Shown: piece by piece, positions 7,447 through 17,015 of the stretch | Numbering within the stretch: position 1 is the stretch's first letter | How the letters are laid out: each line of letters begins with the position of its first letter | Assembly (NCBI GenBank): GCA_017535635.1 | Contig: JAFXTU010000029.1 | Location: forward strand, 1 to 62,830 | DNA: 62,830 nt | Origin: Oscillospiraceae bacterium | GTDB taxonomy: Bacteria; Bacillota; Clostridia; Oscillospirales; Oscillospiraceae | Reading direction: 5' to 3' | Notes under the pieces: generated by a model | Told to the model about the DNA's origin: nothing | Database searches by the model: none | Seen by the model: only the letters and a program-made list of their open reading frames with translations | Position numbers and translations under genes: made by a program

Positions 7447-8328
7447 TTACTCCGCCAATGCTTTCAGCTTTTCGCTGATGTTTTCCGCCGTCAGCCCGTA
7501 GTATTCCATTTTTTCCTGATAGGTGCCATAGTTCCGGAAGATCTCCCGGGGGAAGGCCACCTGTCCGATCTGAAGGGCACGGCCGGGCAGCGCCTTGTAC
7601 ACGTCGTACAGCAGCGTGCCCTCAAACTCCGGCTCCACGATCAGCACCTTGCCCGAGGGGCAGTTGGCGGCCAGGGTCTCCCGGTCAAAGGGCTCCAGGG
7701 TCGTATAGTAGAGCACCGTCACATCCTGCCCCCGGCAGACCTTCATCACCTCGTCCAGCAGGACGGAGACGGCGATCACCGTGGCCTTTGTCCCGGTCTG
7801 GATCACGTTTGCCTTTCCGAATCGCACATCCACGTCGTACTCCGTATTCGGATGGTCGCTGACGCGGAAGAAGGTGGGATGCCCGTCCCGATAGGACTGG
7901 TCAAAGAGTTGCAGGAACTGCCTGGCCGAGCCGGGAGCGACGAACTCGCAGCCCGGAACGGACTTGATCACCATGGCGTCCTCCGCGCAGTAGTGGGAGT
8001 AGCCATACTTGGGATAATCCACCGCCGCGCCGGTGCCGATCACGTTGATCCCCAGCTTCTGATAGGCCAGGTCCATCTTGATCTGCTCCAGGGTCCGGTC
8101 GATCAGATAGGGCTGGATACCGAAGATGGTGGGGACCAGCCCCCGCCGCGCCATGCCGGCGGCGATGCTCATCATGCCGTCCTCGTAGATGCCCACGTTG
8201 GTACACCGCTCCGGGAAATCCCGCAGCACGTCACGGATCGCCCACATCCCGATGTCCACGGTAAAGAATGTGGTGTCCGGCTCATTGCGGATCATGTCCG
8301 CCACCCGATTCAGAAACGCGCGTCTCAA
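7447..8328 (-). CDS. transketolase C-terminal subunit (pair 2)
   Basis: Pyrimidine-binding and C-terminal half of a thiamine-diphosphate transketolase-like enzyme encoded as two polypeptides. 293 residues. The cofactor-activating glutamate is Glu49 in NVGIYEDGMMSIAAGMA, followed by GYSHYCAEDAMVIKS. The start is a TTG at 8328: it overlaps the N-subunit stop (TTGA) and has GGGGAGG upstream; no better ATG exists. It is divergent from the pair 1 subunit at 13315-14280, so the two pairs probably act on different substrates. Such split enzymes resemble DXP-synthase and transketolase halves found in secondary-metabolite and polysaccharide loci. Confidence 0.87.
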   Translation of the reverse strand: MRRAFLNRVADMIRNEPDTTFFTVDIGMWAIRDVLRDFPERCTNVGIYEDGMMSIAAGMARRGLVPTIFGIQPYLIDRTLEQIKMDLAYQKLGINVIGTGAAVDYPKYGYSHYCAEDAMVIKSVPGCEFVAPGSARQFLQLFDQSYRDGHPTFFRVSDHPNTEYDVDVRFGKANVIQTGTKATVIAVSVLLDEVMKVCRGQDVTVLYYTTLEPFDRETLAANCPSGKVLIVEPEFEGTLLYDVYKALPGRALQIGQVAFPREIFRNYGTYQEKMEYYGLTAENISEKLKALAE

Positions 8329-9119
8329 AACGCATCCACCTCCCCTGTCAGCAGCTCCAGCTCCTCGGCGTTGGGCGCCTTGTGGAACCAGATGTCGTGC
8401 TCCGTCATGGTCGGGCTGCCGTAGCCTCGGACCGTGTGGGCGATCACGGCCTTCGGCCTTCCGTCAGCGCGGCCGCGCAGCGCCCGAAAAACCGTCTCCA
8501 GTTCCTCCATATTGTGCCCGTCCGCCTCGGATACGTCAAAGCCGAAGGCTTCCAGCTTCCGGACAAAGCTTCCCATATCCACCATCGCGCCGACGGAATC
8601 GTTGTCGTCAATGATCACGCAGAGGTTGTCCAGCTTCTTCGCAGAGGCGAAAATGCAGGTCTCCCACATCGTCCCCTCGCAGAACTCCCCGTCCCCGCAG
8701 AGAACATAGACCTGCGACGGCGAGCCCTTGATCTTATTGGCGTTGGCGATACCGGCTGCGAAGGGCAGCCCGTGCCCCAGGGAACCGGCGTTGTTCTCGA
8801 TCCCGCCCTGAAACTTGGTCAGGTCCGTCTGGATGCAGTAGCGGGAATCAAAGCTGCCGATCTCCGCCCCGATCTCCTCCAGGGAGAACATCCCCTTCTC
8901 GATCAGCACGGGATAGAGGGCCAGCGTGGCCTGTCCCTTGCTGATGATGAAGAAATCCCGGTCCTCTTCCTGGGCGGTCTCCACGCTCCAGGCCATGATC
9001 CTGTCGTAGAGGGTCCATACGATGTCCAGGCAGGAAAAGACGCTTTGAAGATTTCCGTCCCGGCACTTGTGGGAGAGGTACAGCGCATGCTTGCGCAGGG
9101 TCTTTGATATCTGATTCAT
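8325..9119 (-). CDS. transketolase N-terminal subunit (pair 2)
   Basis: Thiamine-diphosphate-binding half, 264 residues. The cofactor motif runs from GDGE at 142-145 to Asn173 (IIDDND). The region equivalent to GHIGG in pair 1 reads CRDGNLQSVF, so the histidine that transketolases place in the substrate channel is absent or moved; this points to an altered donor or acceptor. ATG at 9119 overlaps the stop of the upstream glycosyltransferase by four bases (ATGA). Translationally coupled to the C-terminal subunit. The reaction is not established. Confidence 0.87.
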   Translation of the reverse strand: MNQISKTLRKHALYLSHKCRDGNLQSVFSCLDIVWTLYDRIMAWSVETAQEEDRDFFIISKGQATLALYPVLIEKGMFSLEEIGAEIGSFDSRYCIQTDLTKFQGGIENNAGSLGHGLPFAAGIANANKIKGSPSQVYVLCGDGEFCEGTMWETCIFASAKKLDNLCVIIDDNDSVGAMVDMGSFVRKLEAFGFDVSEADGHNMEELETVFRALRGRADGRPKAVIAHTVRGYGSPTMTEHDIWFHKAPNAEELELLTGEVDAF

Positions 9120-10243
9120 TCCCTTTGCTCCTTTGCCGTTATTCTGGCAAGTCTCTTGCTCTCTCTGCGTTTGTAACGCGTGTAGGCTCTGCCGATGACG
9201 ACGCGATAAAACAAAAACCAGAGAGGATTTGGGCGTTTGCTGTAAATCTCATCGAAATCCTGCAGGAGCATCTGATCCGAGCTGACCTGATTCCGCTCCT
9301 TGATCACGTCGGTGGTGAACTTGCGGTAGTGACAATTCCGGAAGAGAACGCCGATGAGCTTTTTCTTTTGATATACATACTCCCGGAACTGGAATCCGTC
9401 CCTGACCACCCGGAACGTGGATTCCCGCTTGATCATGCTGTTGTTGCCCCAGCGGTAAAACCCAAGGGGAGACAGGGTCTGATAGACCCGGTATTCATTC
9501 TCAATGTTGTAAAACAAAATGAGGTCCCCGGAGATCCCATAATCCTCGTTGAAGCCGCCGGCATCCATGACCGCCTTCCGCAGAAACGTGGATCCGTTGC
9601 TGGGGACCGAACCGCCGATGTGCCCCAAGATCTCCACATTTCTGTGGGTCAGATGGTAGAGCATGATCTCCGAGGAGTGGTCGCAAAGGTATTGATTCAT
9701 GCCCGGGATATCGGCCTTCACCTCATTCCTGACGGCATCGTATTCAAACTGGATATACTGGGCGGCAATGGCCCCCAGCGGCGCCTCCTTCCGGTCATAG
9801 CGGAGGATCAGTTTTTCAAGGTTCTGCAGCGTGTTGGCGACCAGAAGGTCGTCGTCATGCAGCATCGTCACCCATTTTCCTCGGGACAGCAGAAAGCCGC
9901 GGTTGAAATTATCCCCGGGACGGATGTTTTCCGAATTCCTGTAATAGAGGATCCGCGGATTGTCTATCTCCCGGATCAGTCTCTCCGTATCGTTCTCCTG
10001 CCCGTCGTCCGGCTCGTTGTCCACGACCACGACGTCCCAGAAAAAATCCGTGTGGTACTGGGTCAGAACGCTCTCCAGGGCCTCCCGCAGCAGCTCCACG
10101 CGCTTATAGGTGGGCACGAGCACCGTCAGCCACGGCTCCGGCATAAAGGAGGGATCGCCGTATACCAGCCGGGAGACGACATGCTCACATTTTTTAAAAC
10201 AGTTCTCCCGGGATTCATAATTCATCACTTTTTGTTTTTCCAT
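9116..10243 (-). CDS. glycosyltransferase family 2
   Basis: 375 residues. GT-A domain begins WLTVLVPTYKRVELLREAL and the metal-binding site is MLHDDDLLVANT, close to residue 140. The tail is rich in Arg/Lys. Paralogous to the last gene of the operon (5536-6624), suggesting addition of related sugars. A longer frame starts upstream at 10327, but that would overlap 74 bases of the previous gene; the ATG at 10243 lies 11 bases after the upstream stop and is preferred, although its ribosome site is weak. Linkage and sugar are unknown. Confidence 0.85.
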   Translation of the reverse strand: MEKQKVMNYESRENCFKKCEHVVSRLVYGDPSFMPEPWLTVLVPTYKRVELLREALESVLTQYHTDFFWDVVVVDNEPDDGQENDTERLIREIDNPRILYYRNSENIRPGDNFNRGFLLSRGKWVTMLHDDDLLVANTLQNLEKLILRYDRKEAPLGAIAAQYIQFEYDAVRNEVKADIPGMNQYLCDHSSEIMLYHLTHRNVEILGHIGGSVPSNGSTFLRKAVMDAGGFNEDYGISGDLILFYNIENEYRVYQTLSPLGFYRWGNNSMIKRESTFRVVRDGFQFREYVYQKKKLIGVLFRNCHYRKFTTDVIKERNQVSSDQMLLQDFDEIYSKRPNPLWFLFYRVVIGRAYTRYKRRESKRLARITAKEQRE

Positions 10244-10253
10244 AACCGCGATC

Positions 10254-12257
10254 TCAAATCTTCCTGTAGGCTGCGAGGATTTTCTGCATGAACGGAGAGG
10301 ATTCCTTTGCAGCCAGGCTTCTCGCAATCAGCCGGGGCGTCATCGCTGCCAGATAGAATTTCCAGGCCGGCGTATCGCAGACATGGGGCAGATATTGCCG
10401 GTACTGCCTGTAGATCCGCAGGCTGTAAAACCCCTCTCCCCGCAATCTCAGCAGCGACTGCAAATGGAACGGGTGGAAATCGGACATCTGTATCCTGAGT
10501 GCAGAGGTTTTTCCTTCGTCGTAGACGTCGGGGAGCCCGCTCACGGCATTGTACCAGAGCTTTCCCCACCGCTCCATCGTCTTCGGGTCCACGGACAGGC
10601 GTTTGGTGTCGAAGGGGTTGAGGTCATACGAATTGTCTACGATCAGCTTTGTCCGGAGGGGATGGACTGCCATCTCCTGCAGGGGCGCGATGCCATGCCA
10701 CAGACTGTAATTGCTCTCATTCGGTGGCTGGTGCTCGATCACGGCACGGATGGCCTCTTTCCGGAAGATGCAGCTTCCCAGGTCCGTGGTTCGGGCAGAG
10801 TTGTCAACGAAGAAATCCAGGCAGTTGTCATAGGTCCTGGAGATAAAATGCATATTGTTTCTGAACGCCGCGTCCACGACGATCAGATCTGTCTTTTTCT
10901 CCGCGCATTCCACCAACTGATCGTAGATCGTCCCGATCCTGGGGATCATCCCGTCCCTGCATACCCATATGTAATCCCGGTCCAGATGGGAATTGAACGC
11001 AGAGATCACCTTCTGATCGAGAGAGAATCCGTCAGATTCGCCTTCATAGCGCCGGTAAAAAACGTTCTCCAGGCCGTCGATCTGAAAATTGGCGACAATG
11101 ACGTGGGTCTTATCGTCCTTGCTGCTGTCGTAGATCTCAATGTCGACTCCGTATCTCTGAAGCTCCCTCGCCGCGGAGAACAGCAGCGAATCCACAGCTT
11201 TCCAGTTCTGCGACGTGGGAACGACTATGATCAGATCGAGCTTCTTCTTCCGATAGGCCCGGAGGGCGCGAATGGCCGTTTTTTTGCTGAATCTGAGCGC
11301 CTCCTCGCGGGGGATCTCCGACAGCAGGCTGCCTATGACGGAAACATCCAGCTGCAGCTCCGGCGACAAGAAATACTCCACATACCGGTAACTGCACCCT
11401 TGCTCCGCGGAGAGGTGGTAGACCAGTTGGGCCACCGGGCTCTTCTTCGGCTCGACATAGGGTTTTACGTACTCTTCCAGGTAGCGCAGCACATAGACGT
11501 CCGCTTTTTTATCGCAGGTCTCATTCAGCCATTCCGCGGTGGTCTTCGCCGAAAGCCCACGCCCCCCCACGCCCATTCCGTCCGCGCTCACATCGATGCA
11601 TACGGGGTGAGAGGAAGCGTTTTGATAAGCCGCTTTCGCCAGGTCCAGGGCGATCCCCAGGTTGTCCGCCACATGAACGCCCACGCGGACCGAGGCGGGC
11701 AGCGCCTCCTCGTACAGGGCAAGGCACTCCGTCAGGGACGCCTCCGTCATCACGCCGGACCCGTCCATGATGTAGCAGGCCCACGGCATGATCTGACCGA
11801 TCTTCTTCAGGATGCCGCAAAGCTGCTCTTTGGAATACTGCGCGGTGTCCTCCAGCATGACCGCGACGGAATAGCCCTTCTTCCGAAGCCCGGCGCAGTA
11901 GGAGAGGTCCTCTGTCAGTCCTTCCTCCGCAACGGGGACGCGAATGATGTCCACCGTTTCACCGCTGTGCTCCGGCAGCCCGGCAAGGTCGATGCGGTCC
12001 TCCGACATCCACGCCGCATATTTCTGCCCTTTTCCGCGGGCCAGGGACGAGGGCAGCCTGCTCGATGAATAAATCGCAAACTGCGGCCCTTTTGTGTGGG
12101 ATTGGAGCAAGCCGAGCTCAATGATATCCAGGCGGCTCTGCCCCAGCAGCGAATGCAGATCCCGGATGCTCTTTTCGCCGTAACCCCATTCGATCAGCTT
12201 CCCGCCCAATCCCAGCGTACAGTCCAGCAGATCTATGCTTTTTCTTTTTTTCTCCAT
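10254..12257 (-). CDS. degenerate DRE-TIM aldolase domain fused to glycosyltransferase-like domain
   Basis: 667 residues in two parts. Residues 1 to about 300 are a DRE-TIM (HMG-CoA lyase/4-hydroxy-2-oxovalerate aldolase type) barrel related to the next gene upstream. Its opening reads LLDCTLGLGGKLIEWGYG where active members have DCTLRDGG, so the catalytic Arg and Asp are Gly16 and Leu17. The metal motif HxH is HVA (His195, Ala197). Residues about 338-600 begin LDLIIVVPTSQNWKAVDSLL and look like a GT-A fold with CRDG near 433 in place of a DxD; the assignment of this half is tentative. Likely a catalytically inactive aldolase module that docks the neighbouring aldolase or binds its product, joined to a transferase. 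ATG at 12257 with GAGGA upstream. Confidence 0.75.
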   Translation of the reverse strand: MEKKRKSIDLLDCTLGLGGKLIEWGYGEKSIRDLHSLLGQSRLDIIELGLLQSHTKGPQFAIYSSSRLPSSLARGKGQKYAAWMSEDRIDLAGLPEHSGETVDIIRVPVAEEGLTEDLSYCAGLRKKGYSVAVMLEDTAQYSKEQLCGILKKIGQIMPWACYIMDGSGVMTEASLTECLALYEEALPASVRVGVHVADNLGIALDLAKAAYQNASSHPVCIDVSADGMGVGGRGLSAKTTAEWLNETCDKKADVYVLRYLEEYVKPYVEPKKSPVAQLVYHLSAEQGCSYRYVEYFLSPELQLDVSVIGSLLSEIPREEALRFSKKTAIRALRAYRKKKLDLIIVVPTSQNWKAVDSLLFSAARELQRYGVDIEIYDSSKDDKTHVIVANFQIDGLENVFYRRYEGESDGFSLDQKVISAFNSHLDRDYIWVCRDGMIPRIGTIYDQLVECAEKKTDLIVVDAAFRNNMHFISRTYDNCLDFFVDNSARTTDLGSCIFRKEAIRAVIEHQPPNESNYSLWHGIAPLQEMAVHPLRTKLIVDNSYDLNPFDTKRLSVDPKTMERWGKLWYNAVSGLPDVYDEGKTSALRIQMSDFHPFHLQSLLRLRGEGFYSLRIYRQYRQYLPHVCDTPAWKFYLAAMTPRLIARSLAAKESSPFMQKILAAYRKI

Positions 12258-12269
12258 ACAGTGGGATCC

Positions 12270-13304
12270 TCAAAGCTTTTTCTCAAATGCCGAAGAAACG
12301 ATCTCTTTCCGGTAGATAATCCTGTCCTCTTCCGAAAGGCCGGACAGGAAGCGCTGTATCGTGCCCGCGTCCAGCTTCATCCCAAATCCCAGCGCCCGGG
12401 CGTAATTGGGATTGCAGTTGTATTTCGCCGTCAGGAAGAAGGGGATGGAATACCCCCAGGGCTCCAGCTCATAGATCGCCTTGATCCATTTCTCATAGGT
12501 CTCCAGCATAGGCTCCAGGGCATAGTGCTTCCCGTACTGCTCGTTCAGATACTTCGCGAAGATCTCCAGGTTCAGGTTCCCCGCGCCTCGGCCGATGCCG
12601 TAGACGCTGGCGTCGATCATGATATCTCTGCCGAAGCCCTCCCTGAGCATCGCCTGGGCTACGCCCAGCGCCTGCATCATGTTGTTGTGCCCGTGGTAGC
12701 CCAGGGTGATCTGCTGCGGCATGTTGCCGTCCGCCAGATGCATATAGCGGAGAAGCCCTTCCGCGTTCTGCGTGCCCCAGCTGTCCACCACATAGATCGC
12801 CAGAGGGTCCAGCTGAGAGAATCTGCGGACCATGGAAACAAATTCCTCTTCGGAATACTGATCGACCCGGGCCGGCTGGACGCACAGCCGATAGCCCTTC
12901 TCCACGATCCCCCTGCAATACTCGAAGCCCTCGTCCAGCGCGTCCACCACTTTTCCGGTCTCGTCGTGCTTCGTCTTCCAGACGATCACCCGGATGATGT
13001 CCGCGCTCTCCGCGTCGGCGGGAGCCAGCAGCTCCACCGGAAAGGGATTCGCGATCTCGCACATCACGGCATATCGGACGCCCGGCTTTTTCTTCCCGAT
13101 CAGCCGCTTGACCTGGTCCATGGAATTGAAAACCACCCGGTCCCTCTGATAGGGTTCGTTCCGCATGAAGCCCAGCTCCACCACGTCCGCCCCGGTCTGT
13201 TCCATGCGTTCCTTGATGTCCAGGATCGCCTCTTCCCCGAAGCGCCAGTCGTTGATATAGCCGCCGTCGCGCAGCGTACAGTCCAGCAGATTCAAAGAGC
13301 CCAA
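12270..13304 (-). CDS. DRE-TIM metallolyase, aldolase (HMGL-like) family
   Basis: 344 residues, related to HMG-CoA lyase and 4-hydroxy-2-oxovalerate aldolase, which make or break C-C bonds via a metal-bound pyruvate enolate. The signature LLDCTLRDGGYINDW gives Asp8 (metal), Arg12 and Asp13 (catalysis), and GYHGHNN gives His204 and His206 (metal), so this copy should be active. YGIGRGAGNLNLE near residue 240 is the second family signature. The start is a TTG at 13304 with GGGGAG 4 bases before it. It lies directly downstream of the transketolase pair 1 genes and upstream of its degenerate fused paralogue. The substrate is unknown; a sugar-derived aldehyde plus pyruvate is inferred. Confidence 0.85.
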   Translation of the reverse strand: MGSLNLLDCTLRDGGYINDWRFGEEAILDIKERMEQTGADVVELGFMRNEPYQRDRVVFNSMDQVKRLIGKKKPGVRYAVMCEIANPFPVELLAPADAESADIIRVIVWKTKHDETGKVVDALDEGFEYCRGIVEKGYRLCVQPARVDQYSEEEFVSMVRRFSQLDPLAIYVVDSWGTQNAEGLLRYMHLADGNMPQQITLGYHGHNNMMQALGVAQAMLREGFGRDIMIDASVYGIGRGAGNLNLEIFAKYLNEQYGKHYALEPMLETYEKWIKAIYELEPWGYSIPFFLTAKYNCNPNYARALGFGMKLDAGTIQRFLSGLSEEDRIIYRKEIVSSAFEKKL

Positions 13305-13314
13305 AGTACTCCCC

Positions 13315-14280
13315 TCACTTTTTCTTCTTTTCCAGCGCCAGATGGGCTTTTTTGACGATGTCCTCCGGGTTCAGGCCGTATTGCTCCCGCAAAAAGGCCT
13401 CGGTGCCCACCTGTCCGTATTGATCCCGGATCCCCACGCGAAGCACGGGGACGGGGCAGTTTTCGGAGACCAGCTCTGCCACCGCGCCGCCCAGGCCGCC
13501 GATCACATTGTGGTTTTCCGCCGTGACGATCACCCCGGTCTCCTCCGCGCAGCGGAGGACCAGCGCCTCGTCCAGAGGCTTCACGGTGATGGGGTCGACG
13601 ACCCGCGCGGAGATCCCTTCCTCCGCGAGGAGGCGCTGTGCCGCCAGGGCCGTCGCCGTCATGACTCCGGAGGCGATGATCGTCAGATCCTCGCCCTCCG
13701 TCAGCACCTTCCCCTTGCCGACCTCAAAGGTCTCGTCCTTCTCATAGATATCCGGCGCGTTGCGGCGCGGCGTCCTGAAATAGGTGACGCCCTCCCGGTC
13801 CTTGGTGGACTTCAGCAGATACATAAACATCGCCGCGTCGGAAACGTCCACGACGCAGGCGCCGGGGATCGAGCGCATCAGCGCCAGGTCCTCAAAGCAC
13901 ATATGCGTCCCGCCGTTGTCCGTCGCCATGATCCCAGCATCGGAGCCGATCAGGTGTACGCTCTTCTTTGCGTAGCCCACGCTCAGGAACACCTGGTCGA
14001 ATACGCGGCGGGTGGCAAAGGGGGAAAAGCTGTGGATATAGGGCTTGTACCCCGCAAGGAAAAGCCCCGCGGCCACGCCCACCATGTTCGCCTCCTGGAT
14101 CCCGCAGTTGAATACCCGGTCCGGGTGCTTTTTCCACAGCTCCTGGGTCTTGAGGGAGCCCATCAGATCCGCATCCAGGTAAACCACTTTTTCGTCCAGC
14201 TCGAACAGCTCCTCCATGGTGGGAGAAAAGAGCTGGGTAATGTCCGCTTCCGGCTTGGAGCCCGTATATCTGAGTTTCAT
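13315..14280 (-). CDS. transketolase C-terminal subunit (pair 1)
   Basis: 321 residues. Pyrimidine-binding domain with the activating Glu63 in FNCGIQEANMVGVAAGLF, and THMCFEDLALMRSIPG, followed by the C-terminal domain (VTAENHNVIGGLGGAV). ATG at 14280 overlaps the N-subunit stop as ATGA and has GGAGG 8 bases upstream; the longer reading frame is not needed. Together with the N-subunit it would form a complete thiamine-diphosphate transketolase-like enzyme. It follows rfbH, so a two-carbon transfer to a CDP-keto-sugar is a reasonable inference, by analogy to YerE in yersiniose synthesis (a different thiamine enzyme family). Confidence 0.9.
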   Translation of the reverse strand: MKLRYTGSKPEADITQLFSPTMEELFELDEKVVYLDADLMGSLKTQELWKKHPDRVFNCGIQEANMVGVAAGLFLAGYKPYIHSFSPFATRRVFDQVFLSVGYAKKSVHLIGSDAGIMATDNGGTHMCFEDLALMRSIPGACVVDVSDAAMFMYLLKSTKDREGVTYFRTPRRNAPDIYEKDETFEVGKGKVLTEGEDLTIIASGVMTATALAAQRLLAEEGISARVVDPITVKPLDEALVLRCAEETGVIVTAENHNVIGGLGGAVAELVSENCPVPVLRVGIRDQYGQVGTEAFLREQYGLNPEDIVKKAHLALEKKKK

Positions 14281-15134
14281 TCTGCTACCTCCACACCAAG
14301 TCTTTTCGCCTCGCTCCGGAGAAACTCCATCGCCCGATCCGCAAGCTGCGCGGGAACGCCGATGCAATGGTTGTTCGGCAGTTCCTGGATACAGGGGATA
14401 TTCCCGCCCTTGACCGTGTCCAGCACGATCAGGCCGGGGCGGCCCTTCCGGCGGTAGGCCCGGGAAACCGCGTCCCGGATCGCCAGGACATCCTTTCCGT
14501 CCACCAGCTCCGCGTCCCAGCCGAAGGCCTTGAATTTCTCCACAGGGTCGCCCAGGCGGAGCACTTCGTCGTTGCTCCCGTCGATCTGCATCTTATTCCA
14601 GTCCAGGACCGCCGTCAGGCTTTCCAGCCCGTGATGGGCCGCAAAGGCCGCCGCCTCCCAGTTCTGCCCTTCGCCCAGCTCCCCGTCGCCGAGAATGCAG
14701 AACACCTTCTGATCCGTATGGGAAAGGCGCGTCCCCATGGCGAGACCGCAGGCGATGGACAGTCCCTGCCCCAGGCTGCCGGTGGTGGCGTCGATCCCCG
14801 GCACCTTCGTCCGGTCGCAGTGACCGGGAAGCGTGGTGCCGCCCCGGTTCAGGGTCCGCAGGAGCTCGTAGGGGAAAAAGCCCTGGAGGGCCAGCGCGGA
14901 ATACAGGGCCGGGCCGGAGTGTCCCTTGGAGCAGACCAGATAATCCCTGCCTGCCCAGTCCGGCTCCTCGGGCCGGACCCGGAGGAACCGAAGATACAGG
15001 ACGGACAGAAACTCCGCCAGATCCAGCGTTCCCCCGATATGCCCTCCGCCCTTCGCGGCGATCGCCTCTACGATCCCGATGCGGATGCGGAGCGCAAACC
15101 GTTCCAGTTCCAGTCTTTCGTCACGTTCGTTCAT
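14277..15134 (-). CDS. transketolase N-terminal subunit (pair 1)
   Basis: 285 residues. Canonical features are retained: [16 protein letters not shown] (His32), [13 protein letters not shown] (His72), and the cofactor motif from GDGE (149-152) to Asn180. ATG at 15134 overlaps the rfbH stop by four bases (ATGA) and has GGGAGG about 10 bases upstream. Coupled to the C-terminal subunit. It is closer to ordinary transketolase than pair 2. Because central metabolism needs only one transketolase and this gene is locked into a polysaccharide operon, a specialised sugar substrate is likely. Confidence 0.9.
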   Translation of the reverse strand: MNERDERLELERFALRIRIGIVEAIAAKGGGHIGGTLDLAEFLSVLYLRFLRVRPEEPDWAGRDYLVCSKGHSGPALYSALALQGFFPYELLRTLNRGGTTLPGHCDRTKVPGIDATTGSLGQGLSIACGLAMGTRLSHTDQKVFCILGDGELGEGQNWEAAAFAAHHGLESLTAVLDWNKMQIDGSNDEVLRLGDPVEKFKAFGWDAELVDGKDVLAIRDAVSRAYRRKGRPGLIVLDTVKGGNIPCIQELPNNHCIGVPAQLADRAMEFLRSEAKRLGVEVAE

Positions 15135-16480
15135 TGTGAGATCGCCTCCCCAATCGTTTCCGCCATGTAGTCGATCATCGCATCGCTCATTCCCGGATAG
15201 ACGCCGACCCAAAAGCTGTTGTTCATGATGAAGTCCGTATTCTCCAGTGTGCCCACCACACGGTACGCGTCCGTATTCCGGATCTGGTCAAAGCAGGGAT
15301 GCTTGATCAGATTGCCGCTGAAGAGCAGCCGCGTCTGGATCCCGTGCGCCTCCAGATAGGCGGTGATCCGATTGCGGTCCAGCCCCGTCTCCGGCCTGAC
15401 CGAGATCAGGAAGCCGAACCAGGAGGGCTCGCTGTTCTTCGCCGGCTCCGGCAGGATCAGCCGGTCCGAGGCAGGCTGGGAAGAGAGCCGGTCGTACAGG
15501 CGCTGCCAGTTATGCCGACGGCGCTGGATGAAGGAGGGGAACTTTTTCAGCTGCTCCACCCCGACGGCCGCCTGCATATCCGTGACCTTCAGGTTGTAGC
15601 CGAAATGGCTGTAGACGTATTTATGGTCATAGCCCTGGGGCAGCTCGCCGAACTGCCCGTCGAAACGGTGCCCGCAGAAATTGTCTCTGCCGGACGGGCA
15701 GATGCAGTCCCTGCCCCAATCCCGGAAGGAGAGGATCAGCCGGTGGAGCAGGGGGTCGTTCGTATAGACGCAGCCACCCTCGCCCATGGTCATATGGTGC
15801 GGGGGATAAAAGCTGGAGGTCCCGATATCGCCCCAGGTCCCCGTGTATTTCGTAACGCCGTCGATGGTGTAGCGGGAGCCCAGCGCATCGCAGTTATCCT
15901 CCACCAGCCAGAGTCCGTGCCGGTCGCAGAAGGCCTTGACCTGGGAGAGGTCAAAGGGATTCCCCAGGGTGTGGGCGATCATGACCGCTTTGGTCTTTTC
16001 GCTCAGCGCCGCCTCCAGCTTGGAGACGTCGATGTTGTACTGCGGAACGGTCACATCCACGAACACAGGGACCGCGTCATACTGGAGGATCGGTGTGACG
16101 GTCGTGGGGAAGCCGCAGGCGACGGTGATCACCTCGTCTCCCTTCCTGATCTGCCGTTCCCCCAGCTCCGGCGCGGTCAGCGCCATAAAGGCGATGAGGT
16201 TCGCCGACGAGCCGCTGTTGACCAGATGGGCAAACCGGACGCCCAGCCACTTGGCAAACTCCTTCTCGAATTCCTCCGCAAAGCGCCCGGTGGTCAGCCA
16301 GAAGTCCAGGGCCGAATCCACCAGCGAGCACATTTCCTTTTCATCGAAGACCCGGGCGGCATAGTTGATGCGATCGCCGGGCTGAAACGCCGCTTTCTTT
16401 TCCTTGAACGCAAAGTAGTATTCCTTGACCAGCTCCAGGATCTCCTGCCTGGCGTCGGACTCATTCTCCCACCGTTTCAT
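15131..16480 (-). CDS. rfbH: CDP-4-keto-6-deoxy-D-glucose 3-dehydrase (E1)
   Basis: PMP-dependent dehydrase that removes the C3 hydroxyl of CDP-4-keto-6-deoxyglucose. 449 residues, family length. The aminotransferase-fold lysine is replaced by histidine, the hallmark of this enzyme: [15 protein letters not shown], histidines 228-229. Cysteines that could hold a [2Fe-2S] cluster are present ([18 protein letters not shown]). ATG at 16480 with GGAGG 8 bases upstream; it overlaps the upstream Nudix gene by about 20 bases. The usual partner reductase (RfbI/AscD/DdhD, E3) is not encoded in the operon, so electrons must come from elsewhere or the chemistry differs. Confidence 0.93.
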   Translation of the reverse strand: MKRWENESDARQEILELVKEYYFAFKEKKAAFQPGDRINYAARVFDEKEMCSLVDSALDFWLTTGRFAEEFEKEFAKWLGVRFAHLVNSGSSANLIAFMALTAPELGERQIRKGDEVITVACGFPTTVTPILQYDAVPVFVDVTVPQYNIDVSKLEAALSEKTKAVMIAHTLGNPFDLSQVKAFCDRHGLWLVEDNCDALGSRYTIDGVTKYTGTWGDIGTSSFYPPHHMTMGEGGCVYTNDPLLHRLILSFRDWGRDCICPSGRDNFCGHRFDGQFGELPQGYDHKYVYSHFGYNLKVTDMQAAVGVEQLKKFPSFIQRRRHNWQRLYDRLSSQPASDRLILPEPAKNSEPSWFGFLISVRPETGLDRNRITAYLEAHGIQTRLLFSGNLIKHPCFDQIRNTDAYRVVGTLENTDFIMNNSFWVGVYPGMSDAMIDYMAETIGEAISQ

Positions 16481-17015
16481 CTTTCTTCCTCCATGGTTCC
16501 AATATATCATCGTAGACATGCTGCAGGGTCATAAAATCATCCGGGAGCAGGGCAAACCATTTCAGGTATCCGCTGTCCTCCTCGCTCAGGCTCCCGTTGT
16601 CCAGGCGATAGTCCTCCGGCAGAGTGCAGCGAAACAGGATCGCCACATTGTGGCCCCGCTCCCTGGGATGGGCCAGCTCTTCCCGCCTGCCCCGGATCAC
16701 ATTCCGCACGGCGATCGCCTTCTCTTCGATCTGCACCTCGGAGTGGAGCTCCCGCCGGGCCGTCTCCTGGATGCAGTGGGCAAAGCTCTCGTTAAAGTGC
16801 ATGCAGCCGCCGGGGATGTGCCAGCTCTCTCCGAAGAACTCGTCCTTTCTCCGAGACAGGAGAAGCTCACCCTGGGGATTGACCACCAGAAGATCCACAT
16901 TCGGGATGGGGATCATCGCGCTGAGGGCCCAGAACAGCTCCTCCGGCATTCCCCGGTCGGTGTCCAGCTCTGCCTCCCGCAGGAGCCGGATCGCCGCTTC
17001 CAGTTCCGGCGTCAA
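16461..17015 (-). CDS. Nudix hydrolase, GDP-mannose mannosyl hydrolase-like
   Basis: About 184 residues. The core [20 protein letters not shown] followed by [18 protein letters not shown] and [11 protein letters not shown] resembles the GDP-mannose mannosyl hydrolase branch, in which the Nudix box is atypical; the acidic positions are only partly kept. The most likely start is a TTG at 17015, which overlaps the rfbG stop as TTGA and has GGGGGAGGG just upstream; an ATG lies further in. Sitting among CDP-sugar genes it may hydrolyse a nucleotide sugar or clear a by-product. Specificity cannot be told from sequence. Confidence 0.8.
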   Translation of the reverse strand: MTPELEAAIRLLREAELDTDRGMPEELFWALSAMIPIPNVDLLVVNPQGELLLSRRKDEFFGESWHIPGGCMHFNESFAHCIQETARRELHSEVQIEEKAIAVRNVIRGRREELAHPRERGHNVAILFRCTLPEDYRLDNGSLSEEDSGYLKWFALLPDDFMTLQHVYDDILEPWRKKDETVGE

